Shown here one piece after another: positions 7,395 through 16,200 of a DNA stretch of 64,000 nucleotides; positions within the stretch are counted from its first letter, which is position 1, and each line of letters begins with the position of its first letter. The notes under the pieces were generated by a model that ran no database searches, was not told the origin of the DNA, and saw only the letters and a list, made by a program, of their open reading frames with translations. This DNA comes from Moorena producens 3L. GTDB lineage: Bacteria > Cyanobacteriota > Cyanobacteriia > Cyanobacteriales > Coleofasciculaceae. Made by a program: the position numbers and the translations under genes. The stretch is taken from assembly GCF_000211815.1 (NCBI RefSeq), contig NZ_GL890840.1, positions 175,014 through 239,013 on the forward strand, given 5' to 3'.

Positions 7395-10300
7395 CTAAAT
7401 ATATGATTCTCCAATGGCGCAGTAAGCCGCCCAATAATAAGGAGAATAAAAGGGTTTGTAGTCATTTTTAAATAACTCTATTTCTTCCTCCACTTCTTCC
7501 TTAAAGTTATTCTCCAAAGTCAACTGTTTAGTTAACTGTTCAGCCCAATTTCGCAAGTCCTGTACAGTGGCATCCCGCAGCCAGAGTTGGGCTTGATTCA
7601 GGGCAACTGCTAAGGACATCTGGTTTAGCAGATTCTGATAAAATTTAATCATCAACAACGCTGTAGAAACCTCCTCTACCTTCCATAGGCTACTAACTAC
7701 TGCTGGACTTCCGGCAACTAAGAAACCACTGGGTAAACCAATGTATTCATCAGTACGTTTGGATTGAACTAATCCTGTTTCGCAAGCAGAAAGGGTGACA
7801 AGGCGACATTGTGCTAATTTCTGTTGTGATTTAAGGGCAAAGATGGCATCTAAGGTGAGGCATTTGTGTAAGTCAATTACTTCACCGTCATCCAAAACTA
7901 GATGTTGTTCTGGATTTAGTTCAGCCGGTGCAGAGTTGAGGTACGCATCTGCCAGGATTAAGGCGGATTTCTGAGGCTGGTTAAGATTAAAGTAACCGTG
8001 ACAGCTAAAATGGACACAGTGGTAAGTGTTGAGAGGTTTGCTATCTATGGCAGCTTTGGTGGCAGCGTTTTCCACAAGAACCTCTGTATCCGCTGGATTG
8101 AAGTAGCTTTTAATCACTTCTACTCCGATGTTAGCGTAACTTAAGTCACCCGTGGGGTTTTGAACGGCAAACAGGTGGGTAAAGTCCTGGCGTTCTCTGG
8201 TTTGAGCAAGTTGGAGTAGTTGACAGCTAGGGGCATAACTTACCCCTGCTGGAAACCGATCCATAAGAATTTGAGATGTAGCTTCTCCCTGCTGACTGTT
8301 GATAGGTAAAGCATGAAGGGGGAACAAATGTAAAACCTGATGGGGGATTAAAATTAAGCGATCGCACTCTGGGGCTATTTGCTGAATGATGTCATCAATG
8401 TGCAGGATCTCAGCCAGCAAATGTAAGCGGTTACTCAGGTCGTTTTGCCAATCATATTTTTCGTTGTTGTAGGCTTGCCAATATCCATTTTCCCAATTTA
8501 GGAACTTGTCGAAGTGGGAAGATCCAAGTTTTTCACAAACATATCTCATTAAGCTGTAGGATCCTGATTCTACCGCCCACCTCAAAAAATATATTTGCCA
8601 CAATGGGATGCTCTCTTCCAAGTCTTCTAACTTAGAATGCCAAACTATATGGCGGTTGAATAGGAAACACAGAAGCTGATTTCCCGTAATGTAAAATTCT
8701 GCAATGGTGGTGCGATCATCCAGCTTCTGCTGAAATTGCTTAAACTGAAAGGTAGAACCGATAGGTAAATATTGGTCTTGTAAATCATTGCGCTGCTGTC
8801 GCAACTGTTGGAGATGTGGTGCTAAGACTTTTTGATTTTCAGCTTTGCCATGTTGGATTTGATATTGTCCTGCCGCTATTTCATCCCTGTATTGTTCTAG
8901 TTCAGTGACAACATCTGTGGTAAAGATTGTTTTCAGGTCACGGCTGAGGATCTCTTCAACTAAATTGCGGGTTTTGCTCCGTTCCACGTATTCTAGGGCT
9001 TGGGTGTAGTCCTTTAACTCTAAGCAGACTTCCACCATGCGTCGATAGACTTTATTCCATTGTTCAGCTAGTCTGGTCTTGTATTCTTCTACTCCAGAAC
9101 CAGAAATAATTTCATCTCGCAGGAATTCTACTGTTTTAATGGCAGCATCAAAAGCATTGTAAGCTTCAGGGAAATTTTGAGCATCTTGGTAAGCAATACC
9201 GAGATGGTTTTGAGTCATTGCCCAATATTCGGGAAAAGCTTGACGGGTGTAAACGTCTTTTGCCGATTGGTAGCAAGCGATGGCATCTTCTAGGTTTTGT
9301 GCTTTGGGACCTGTGATTCTTTTAGAGTAAGCATTACCGAGATTGTTTTGAGTCTGTGCCCATTTTTCCGGAAAAACTTCACGGGTGTAAACGGCTAAAG
9401 CCGATTGGTAGCAAGCGATGGCATCTTCTAGGTTTTGTGCTTTCTTTCCTTTGATTCTGTTAGAGTAAGCAAGACCGAGATTATTTTGAGTCTGTGCCCA
9501 TTTTTCCGGAAATGCTTCACTGGTGCGTACTTCTAAAGCCAATTGGTAGCAAGCGATCGCATCTTCTAGGTTTTGTGCTTTCTTTCCTTTGATTCTGTTA
9601 GAGTAAGCAAGACCGAGATTGTTTTGAGTCTGTGCCCATTCATAGGGAAAAGCTTCACGGGTGCGAACTTCTAAAGCGGATTGGTAGCAAGCGATGGCAT
9701 CTTCTAGGTTTTGTGCTTTCTTTCCTTTGATTCTGTTAGAGTAAGCAAGACCGAGATTGTTTTGAGTGATTGCCCATTTTTCCGGAAATGCTTCACTGGT
9801 GCGAACTGCTAAGGCCAATTGGTAGCAAGCGATGGCATCTTCTAGGTTTTGTGCCTTCTCTCCTCTGATTCTGTCAGAGTAAGCAAGACCGAGATTGTTT
9901 TGAGTCTGTGCCCATTTTTCCGGAAATGCTTCACGAGTGCGAACTTCTAAAGCCAATTGGTAGCAAGCGATGGCCTCTTCTAGGTTTTGTGCCTTCTCTC
10001 CTCTGATTCTGTCATAGTAAGCAATACCGAGATTGTTTTGAGTCTGTGCCCATTTTTCCGGAAATGCTTCACTGGTGCGTACTTTTAAAGCCAATTGGAA
10101 GCAAGCGATCGCTTCTTCGAGGTTTTGTGCTTTGGGACCTGTGATTCTGTCATAGTAAGCATTTCCGAGATTGTTTTGAGTCTGTGCCCATTCATAGGGA
10201 AATGCTTCACGGGTGCGAATTGCTAAAGCCAATTGGTAGCAAGCGATGGCATCTTCTAGGTTTTGTGCCTTCTCTCCTCTGATTCTGTCATAGTAAGCAA

Positions 10301-10952
10301 TACCGAGATTGTTTTGAGTCATTGCCCATTTTTCCGGAAATGTTTCACGGGTGTAAACTTCTTTTGCCGATTGGTAGCAAGCGATGGCCTGTTCTAGGTT
10401 TTGTGCTTTGGGGCCTGTGATTCGGTCAGAGTAAGCATTACCGAGATTGTGTTGAGTCATTGCCCATTTTTCCGGAAATGTTTCACGGGTGCGTACTTCT
10501 TTTGCCGATTGGTAGCAAGCGATCGCATTTTCGAGGTTTTGTGCTTTCTCCCCTTTGATTCTGTTACAGTAAGCAAGACCGAGATTGTGTTGAGTCATTG
10601 CCCATTTTTCCGGAAATGTTTCACGGGTGCGTATTTCTAAAGCCGATTGGTAGCAAGCGATGGCAATTTCGATGTTGCTGGCTTGGTCACCCAAGGGGAA
10701 TTGCTGAATTACAGTGCTGAAGTTAACAATACCTGCTGCTAAGTATTTCGCTTCATCTGCTTCTGCTTCCGCCAGTTGAATTGTTGCCCAAACCCGCCAT
10801 AATTCTGCTAACTTCTGATTAAGTTTGTCTGTATTTGCTGCCAGTAATCGGTAAATTACCTGCTTATTACCCCTACTGTTTGCGGTTGCTTGTAGTACCT
10901 GCTTTAGAAAGTCAAGTTGGGCATCAGATGTATTGTCAGGCATTGCCATCAA
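7395..10952 (-). CDS. TPR-CHAT protein (caspase-like C25/CHAT peptidase domain)
   Basis: This 1185-residue soluble protein has two parts. Residues about 87-587 are eleven near-identical 46-residue tetratricopeptide units (pattern AQNLEDAIACYQLALEVRT...WAQTQNNLGLAYSNRIKG) plus a degenerate twelfth. The C-terminal third is a CHAT domain with the catalytic dyad intact: His in HFSCHGYF (about residue 985) and Cys in LSACETG (about residue 1057). CHAT domains are caspase-related cysteine peptidases; in known systems, TPR-CHAT proteins are proteolytic effectors paired with partner proteins in antiphage defence or programmed death. The repeat units are also close copies at DNA level (138-bp period). 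Two genes follow on the same strand. Start MMAMPDN; the second or third Met is an equal alternative. Confidence 0.92.
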   Translation of the reverse strand: MMAMPDNTSDAQLDFLKQVLQATANSRGNKQVIYRLLAANTDKLNQKLAELWRVWATIQLAEAEADEAKYLAAGIVNFSTVIQQFPLGDQASNIEIAIACYQSALEIRTRETFPEKWAMTQHNLGLAYCNRIKGEKAQNLENAIACYQSAKEVRTRETFPEKWAMTQHNLGNAYSDRITGPKAQNLEQAIACYQSAKEVYTRETFPEKWAMTQNNLGIAYYDRIRGEKAQNLEDAIACYQLALAIRTREAFPYEWAQTQNNLGNAYYDRITGPKAQNLEEAIACFQLALKVRTSEAFPEKWAQTQNNLGIAYYDRIRGEKAQNLEEAIACYQLALEVRTREAFPEKWAQTQNNLGLAYSDRIRGEKAQNLEDAIACYQLALAVRTSEAFPEKWAITQNNLGLAYSNRIKGKKAQNLEDAIACYQSALEVRTREAFPYEWAQTQNNLGLAYSNRIKGKKAQNLEDAIACYQLALEVRTSEAFPEKWAQTQNNLGLAYSNRIKGKKAQNLEDAIACYQSALAVYTREVFPEKWAQTQNNLGNAYSKRITGPKAQNLEDAIACYQSAKDVYTRQAFPEYWAMTQNHLGIAYQDAQNFPEAYNAFDAAIKTVEFLRDEIISGSGVEEYKTRLAEQWNKVYRRMVEVCLELKDYTQALEYVERSKTRNLVEEILSRDLKTIFTTDVVTELEQYRDEIAAGQYQIQHGKAENQKVLAPHLQQLRQQRNDLQDQYLPIGSTFQFKQFQQKLDDRTTIAEFYITGNQLLCFLFNRHIVWHSKLEDLEESIPLWQIYFLRWAVESGSYSLMRYVCEKLGSSHFDKFLNWENGYWQAYNNEKYDWQNDLSNRLHLLAEILHIDDIIQQIAPECDRLILIPHQVLHLFPLHALPINSQQGEATSQILMDRFPAGVSYAPSCQLLQLAQTRERQDFTHLFAVQNPTGDLSYANIGVEVIKSYFNPADTEVLVENAATKAAIDSKPLNTYHCVHFSCHGYFNLNQPQKSALILADAYLNSAPAELNPEQHLVLDDGEVIDLHKCLTLDAIFALKSQQKLAQCRLVTLSACETGLVQSKRTDEYIGLPSGFLVAGSPAVVSSLWKVEEVSTALLMIKFYQNLLNQMSLAVALNQAQLWLRDATVQDLRNWAEQLTKQLTLENNFKEEVEEEIELFKNDYKPFYSPYYWAAYCAIGESYI

Positions 10953-11039
10953 CTGCTCTACAATAGCTATTAAAATATTATACTATTTGAATTTAAATGG
11001 AGCATTTATATTTGAGTTGTGAACATAATCTCTTAGGTA

Positions 11040-11133
11040 AAGGCAAGAGGCAAGAGGCAAGGTCAGCTATCAGCTTAAGCGCTACGCGAACAGCTATCAG
11101 CTATCAGTTATCATTTATCAGTTATCACCAAAC
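11040..11133. repeat. Intergenic repeats upstream of the CHAT operon
   Basis: The divergent gap 10953-11233 holds an AGGCAAG repeat (about 11039-11060), GCGCTACGCGAACAGC at about 11079, and AGCTATCAG / AGTTATCA heptamer-like units to about 11133. The DNA on either side is AT-rich. No clear sigma-70 promoter for either flanking operon could be chosen. Confidence 0.7.
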
Positions 11134-11233
11134 GTTTGACTGCTGATAACTGACCACAATTCAACGATAAATGCTATACTATTTTATATATTTAAATCAA
11201 ATTTATTGGAAATAAAATAAACTAGTAAAACCC

Positions 11234-11461
11234 ATGACTATTGACCAAGAAATTTTTCAAACAGTTGTGATAATGCCAGAATCCCTGAAACAAGAACTGC
11301 TGCATTATGCCAAGTATCTGATGGAAAACTACTCCCAAGATGTTTCCCCAGAGCAGCATTCTGTCAAGAAACGTCGTTCAGGTATCTTAAAAGGAACCTT
11401 TGTTCTACCATTGCCTGATGATTTTGATGAACCATTAGAAGATTTTAAGGAATATATGTAA
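11234..11461 (+). CDS. VapB-type antitoxin (DUF2281-like)
   Basis: This 75-residue protein has an N-terminal LPESLKQELLHYAKYLM-like helix and a C-terminal tail (RRSGILKGTFVLPLPDDFDEPLEDF). Both are typical of DUF2281-type antitoxins next to PIN toxins in cyanobacteria. Its stop codon overlaps the toxin start by one base (TAATG at 11459-11463), indicating translational coupling. By family knowledge the C-terminal tail neutralises the toxin and the dimer represses its own operon. Confidence 0.85.
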   Translation: MTIDQEIFQTVVIMPESLKQELLHYAKYLMENYSQDVSPEQHSVKKRRSGILKGTFVLPLPDDFDEPLEDFKEYM

Positions 11462-11850
11462 TGACTTTTTTTCTGTTAGACACCCATACCTTTATCTGGT
11501 TATCTGAAAATGACCAAAATTTGCCAAAGAGACTAAGAGATATGATTGATGTCGCAGATAGCGTTTATCTTAGTATTGCTAGTCTCTGGGAAATTGCGAT
11601 TAAATTGAATCTTGGTAAGTTATCACTGCAACGAAGTTATCAAACCATTGAATCTGAACTTCAATCATCAGATATTAGTTTACTACCTATTGCATTTATC
11701 GACACTCTGCAAATTTCTAATCTCCCCCTACATCATCGTGATCCATTTGATAGAATGTTGATTGCTCAAGCCATGAATAGATCCCTGGTTTTGATTAGTC
11801 GGGATAATAAATTTGATGCTTATCCAATTCAAAGGTTATGGGCTAGTTAA
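11461..11850 (+). CDS. VapC-type PIN-domain toxin
   Basis: This 129-residue PIN-domain ribonuclease carries its acidic residues in LLDTHTFIW (Asp7), in LWEIAIKLNLGKL (Glu) and in HHRDPFDRMLIAQA (two Asp). The late LISRDNKFDAYPIQRLW completes the site. VapC toxins cleave tRNA or rRNA when not bound by the antitoxin. The gene is complete at normal length, is coupled to the antitoxin upstream and is followed by a good terminator at 11904-11937. The target RNA cannot be inferred. Confidence 0.9.
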   Translation: MTFFLLDTHTFIWLSENDQNLPKRLRDMIDVADSVYLSIASLWEIAIKLNLGKLSLQRSYQTIESELQSSDISLLPIAFIDTLQISNLPLHHRDPFDRMLIAQAMNRSLVLISRDNKFDAYPIQRLWAS

Positions 11851-11903
11851 CTGACTGATAAGGCTGTAAGCATTCAGCCGTTTACCATTTTTAAGAGCAT
11901 TTT

Positions 11904-11937
11904 AGCGATTATTATACAGATAATCGCTTTTTTTTTT
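11904..11937 (+). terminator. Rho-independent terminator of the VapBC operon
   Basis: A perfect 9-bp stem (AGCGATTAT / ATAATCGCT) with a 7-nt loop is followed at once by a run of ten T. It sits 54 bp after the toxin stop codon. Confidence 0.9.
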
Positions 11938-11974
11938 ACTCCTAAAAATCCCCAAAAAAAATTTTTTAAAACCC

Positions 11975-12003
11975 TTGACAATCAAAATTATAATCATTAC
12001 AAT
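11975..12003 (+). promoter_or_regulatory. Sigma-70 promoter with operator-like half site, small-gene cassette 1
   Basis: TTGACA at 11975-11980, a 17-bp spacer and TACAAT at 11998-12003, 30 bp before the start codon. The sequence TTATAATCATTAC covering the spacer end and the -10 matches the corresponding site of cassette 2 (62919-62952). It also resembles Fur/Zur-family boxes (TGATAATnATTATCA type). The regulator is an inference. Confidence 0.75.
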
Positions 12004-12033
12004 AATCAATGTAACAAGTTTAGTTTTTGACCT

Positions 12034-12234
12034 ATGCCAGAAGAATTTACTCGGAACTTCAAGAAACAACCTGCTCAACAAACTCTCAAGGGTTCTCGTG
12101 AAGCAGTAATTTATAGCATGCAGATGCTTTATTCATTGGGCTATGCGGAGATTGCCGAGTGGACCCCTCTGGAGCCTACTGATGTTCCAGGCGAAGTGAT
12201 CACAACCATGACCAAGTATTGGTTGTTGCCATAA
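12034..12234 (+). CDS. Small conserved cyanobacterial protein, cassette 1
   Basis: This 66-residue soluble protein has no recognised domain. Its core LKGSREAVIYSMQMLYSLGY, then AEIAEWTPLEPTDVPGEVIT and MTKY, is shared with the 84-residue protein at 62981-63235, with roughly half of the core residues identical. The N terminus here is shorter. Promoter, operator-like sequence and terminator are also shared, so the whole unit was duplicated. High conservation of GYAEI, EW.PL.PT and PGE.IT.MTKY suggests a folded, selected product. The name would be guesswork; regulation by a metal-responsive Fur-family repressor is a hypothesis from the promoter only. Confidence 0.8.
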   Translation: MPEEFTRNFKKQPAQQTLKGSREAVIYSMQMLYSLGYAEIAEWTPLEPTDVPGEVITTMTKYWLLP

Positions 12235-12244
12235 CACCTTGTCT

Positions 12245-12365
12245 TGATGCAGTCGCTCATGGGGGAAACCACGCCAGTTGCTCATGGGGGGAACCCCCAA
12301 GACCGCACTGGCTCCCCAAGACCGCGCTGCATCGCTAAATTTCTGGGGGGGTTTCCCCCCCGGGA
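12245..12365. repeat. Palindromic GATGCAG...CTGCATC interspersed repeat
   Basis: The sequence contains GATGCAGTCGCTCATGGGGG and AACCCCCAAGACCGC, then GCGCTGCATCGC, partly duplicated, followed by a second hairpin (GGGGGGG / CCCCCCC around 12343-12362). A shorter clean copy lies at 56419-56470. Here it is inserted between the small gene's stop codon and its terminator. Confidence 0.75.
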
Positions 12366-12440
12366 GCCTTGGGTTTGGTCTGATAGCATAGGATCACATC
12401 CGAATGGTTTCGGGTATTCTTCTGACATGAATCATTGAAC

Positions 12441-12476
12441 TAGCCGTGGATAGTATTTCTACGGCTATTTTTTTTT
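12441..12476 (+). terminator. Terminator of small-gene cassette 1
   Basis: Stem TAGCCGT / ACGGCTA with a 13-nt loop and then nine T. The same hairpin, almost base for base, ends cassette 2 at 63367-63402. Confidence 0.9.
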
Positions 12477-12496
12477 GCTTTTGGGATGTATATATA

Positions 12497-12545
12497 AAGG
12501 GAATCGGGAATTGGGAATCGGGAATCGGGAATTGGGAATTGGAAG
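12497..12545. repeat. GGGAATCGGGAATTG tandem repeat
   Basis: Five to six imperfect copies of a 7-8 nt unit (GGAATCG / GGAATTG). It lies in the non-coding stretch after cassette 1, where I see no gene until the dead antitoxin genes. Confidence 0.75.
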
Positions 12546-12587
12546 AGTGTAGGGAGTGTGGGGAGTTTGGTGAGTGTGGTAATTCTC

Positions 12588-12800
12588 TTATTTAGCGTTA
12601 TGTAAGCATTCAGCTTCGATGTAAGCTAACATTTCATAAAATTTTGAATCGTCCTGATATTTTCCAGCCAATTTTAACCAGGGATTTTCTTGAAATTATA
12701 ATTCCTTTTGGAGTACCTTAAATACAGCTTTCTTTCCCTCTAAAGGTAATTGCTTTACTAACATGATGACTTGCTCAACTGTTATATCTAAGGTAGGCAT
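12588..12800 (-). pseudogene. Antitoxin-like gene with an in-frame nonsense codon
   Basis: From ATG at 12798-12800 the minus strand reads MPTLDITVEQVIMLVKQLPL and EGKKAVFKVLQKEL. A TAA follows at codon 35 (12696-12698). The same frame then continues FQENPWLKLAGKYQDDSKFY, EMLAYIEAECLHNAK and stops. The pattern (Leu/Ile-rich dimerisation helix, then NPWLKLAGKYQDDP-like and EMLAYIE) is familiar from small cyanobacterial antitoxins. One base change would restore it. No toxin gene follows. Confidence 0.65.
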
Positions 12801-12837
12801 ACCGATGACGTCACTTTGTAAATTTATACTTGTTTTA

Positions 12838-13020
12838 TTATAGTTTGACCCGGTGGTGCGTTACTGTTTCTTGATAAGCTATTACCAAAGATTCTAACGC
12901 TTCAGTTCCATTCTTAACCGCTTCTTCATAAGAATCGCCATGATTCCGCCATTTTTGTCCTGGTAAATCGGGAAAACCAACTAAAAAAAAATTATCTTAT
13001 TCTGACCATTGAATTATCAT
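12838..13020 (-). pseudogene. HicB-like antitoxin gene with an in-frame nonsense codon
   Basis: From ATG at 13018-13020 the minus strand reads MIIQWSE, then TAA at 12997-12999, then in the same frame DNFFLVGFPDLPGQKWRNHG and DSYEEAVKNGTEALESLVIA. This is the HicB fold pattern (MIIQWSExDxxFVVxxPDLPG...HGDSYEEAxxNxxEAL). The 3' end has merged with a GGTGGTGCGTTAC repeat. Just upstream (about 13112-13040) is a stub, RIETAVQKAIDEVEGNLNDD, that ends before it. No HicA partner is seen. Confidence 0.7.
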
Positions 13021-13118
13021 TTTATATTTAAGTTTGATCATCATTAAGATTACCCTCTACTTCATCAATAGCTTTTTGTACAGCGGTTTCTATTCTAATG
13101 AGATACACAGATTTTTTT

Positions 13119-13234
13119 CACTCTTGCCTCTTGCCTCTTGCCTCTTGCCTCTTCCCTGTTCCCTACTCCCTACTCCCTACTCCCTACTCCCTACTCCCTA
13201 CTCCCTACTCCCTACTCCCTACTCCCTACTCCCG
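13119..13234. repeat. CTTGCCT and CTCCCTA heptamer arrays
   Basis: About four CTTGCCT units followed by about eleven CTCCCTA units, ending just before the stop codon of the giant kinase gene. Open frames across it are repeat artefacts. Confidence 0.9.
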
Positions 13235-13243
13235 ACTAATAGC

Positions 13244-16200
13244 TCAATTAATATAACTTTCCACTAAAGTCAAAATCGCTTGTTCTTGAAATCCATCCGC
13301 TAAATCTTTGAGCTTATTAGCAAAAGGCCGATAGTTTTCATGGAGATGTTCTATGAACATAGCGCGATCGCGAATCTTTCTCATACTGCCGAGCATGGCC
13401 AATTCGTAGAGTACTTCCATTTCCTCAGGGGGCGGCGGGATAATTGCTGCTGTCTGACTTGAGATAGTGCCATTTTTGCTCAAACCCATGTCATCAATTG
13501 GTTCATACACCCACTCAATCGGTAAATATTGCTCCAATAAAGCGAATAATTTATTCTGGTCAATGGGTTTGGACAGAAAAGCTTGACAGCCAATTATCTT
13601 ACTCTTGTTATGATCCATATCCAGGAAGCTAGCTGAGACAGCAATGATGGGTATGTCTTTAATTTCAGGAATTTGTCGGATTTCGTTAACCGCTTCAAAG
13701 CCAGTTTTAACTGGCATGACTAAATCAGTCAAAATCAGGTCGGGGTGAAGTTCAGCCGCCATATATACTGCTTGTTCACCATCCTCGGCGGTGACGATAT
13801 CAAAGCCGATCGGTGCGAGCATGTTGAGCAAAACTAAGCGATTTTCCAGTTGACCATCCACTACCAATATTTGGCATCGTTTACCCTTGTAGCCCTTAAT
13901 TTTACCCACTATTTCCGGTTGAGCTTTGGTAACGGTTTTGACCACAGTAAAGGGGATCTCAAACCAGAAGGTAGACCCTTTACCGAATTCACTGGTTACC
14001 ATCAGTTGACCCCCCATTAACTCCACCAGTTGTTTAGAAATGGCTAAGCCTAAGCCAGTGCGAGCAGAGCGCCGTTGGGTATCACCCACTTGTTCAAAGG
14101 GTTGGAAAATTGTTTCTAACTGTTCCGGGGACATGCCAACGCCGCTATCAATGACTTCAAAACGGATAACTGAAGTAGTCTGTTGTTGCTCAATTACAGC
14201 AAGTTTCGCCCCCCTAGCCCCGCAATTCTGCGGTGCGACCCGTGGCGAATTTAATTCCCCTACGGAAAGCGCACCGGTGGGGGAAATTGAGTTAAAGTCC
14301 CCCAGAATTGGGTGATTTAGGGGGCTTGCAGCTGTCTGTAGTGAGGTCAATTCATCTGAAAACGGCTGTAAACTAACTCGCAACGTTACTTGACCATGGT
14401 CAGTGAATTTAACAGCATTGCCCAAGAGATTAATCAAGATTTGTCGCAACCGTTTCTCGTCAGCTTGAATCCCATTGGGTAAATTCCCCACAGGGTCGTA
14501 TTTGAACAAGATATCTTTTTCTAAGGCTCGCATGCGAATAATACCTACCACACTTTCGATGAAAGTTGGAAAATGTAAGTCACTGGGGTAAAGTTCAATT
14601 TTGCGAGCTTCAATTTTAGATAGGTCTAAAATATCGTTGATCAGAGTCAACAAATGGTTGCCGCTTTCCTCAATAATACTTAAACCATCGATTTGCCTGG
14701 TGCCTAGGTACCCGTCTTGCTTGAGGATTTGAGAATAACCAAGAATGCCATTGAGAGGAGTATGCAATTCATGGCTCATATTGGAGAGGAATTCGCTTTT
14801 AGCTTGGTTAACCGCATCAGCTGCTTGTTTGGCTTGTGCTAATTCAGCAGTGCGTTCGGCAACTTTCTCTTCTAAATTGCTGTAAAGTTGAGCATTTTCT
14901 AGGTAAATAGCAGCTTGGGATGTGAGCAGATTTAAGACTTCTAATCTATCTGAAGTAAAGGCTCCAGTGGTGAGATTATTTTCTAGATAAAGTAAGCCAA
15001 TTAGTTTACCTTGATGGATGATCGGAGTACACATCAGACTCCGGGGTTGCTGACTAATAAAATAGGGGTCAGCAGCTAAGATAGTCTCAACCGTGATATC
15101 ATTGATAACTAAGGTTTCCGATTTCCGTTTAACATAATTAATCGCACTTTGGGGAATATCTGGGCTTTCTTCCACTGGCATAGATTCAACGAAAGCCAGT
15201 TGATTAGAAGTTTCCATAGCCTCGATCACTAACCGGTCACCTTTAACCAAAATTAGAGCGCATTTGTCAGCTCCAGCATTCTCCATCACCACTTGCATCA
15301 AAGTCGAGAGCAACTGATCTAGCTGGATTTGCCCAGATAGAGCTTGGGATGCTTTGATCACCGTAGCCAAGTCGAAAGTGGTTGAACCGTTAGTAGTGGT
15401 GGTATTAACTCCTTGAGTGGTGAGGTTGGTGATCGTCTCCCCGGTGCTGATATTGATAGTTTTCTCGGTAAGAATAGAACTGAGAAATTGGGGATAGCGA
15501 ATTTCCAAATCCTCCACCTTAGCCAATGCGCCCCAGCGACTATAGCCATAGTAGGCACAACTCAGGTAGGCTTGGGCAATAGTTTCAAAACCCCACTCCA
15601 AGTAGAATTTAGCAGCCAGTTCATTAGCCAGGGCTTCCTCTTGGATGTATTGATTTTCCTTTGCGCCAGCAATGGCGCGCTCATAATACTCCATAGCCTC
15701 AAGCTTTTGACCCAAAACACGATAGCGTTCGGCTTCTACTAAATAAAATTTGTGCAAATAATTCATCGGGGCATGGTCTGCCCATTTTTTTATTTTGTCT
15801 TGATTGTGGGCTATCTTATCTAAACTTTGTTTTTGTTGAGCGTGATTCTGTTGAGGATAGAGAGCTAAGCGAGTTAGAGAATCGTACCAATAGAAAACTG
15901 CAAAAACGAAAACGGCTGGTGCTCCATCTAAATAATTTTCGGTAATGATGGCATGTTGCCAAGCTTGCCGATAATCCTGAAATAGATAACAGAGGAATAA
16001 TTTATTCAGGTGTAGGGTGTAAATTGCCCTGAGGTTATTGAACTCCTGATGGAGTGGGAGCATGATCTGTTCGTCGTAGACTTCACCCCTTAAACAACAA
16101 TAATTTTCAGCCTGTCCTAGCAAGTTTAAGACCAATTGCCAGGTGATGGCCGTAAACTGACGTGGCATCTCTTGCTTGAGTTGATCAATCCCTTGATAAT

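Noticed and set aside
10401..10640. Plus-strand frame inside the TPR-CHAT gene
   Set aside because: Antisense of repeated TPR units.
13034..13267. Plus-strand open frame rich in SLLPTPY repeats
   Set aside because: It is only a translation of the CTCCCTA heptamer array; no start context or non-repeat domain.
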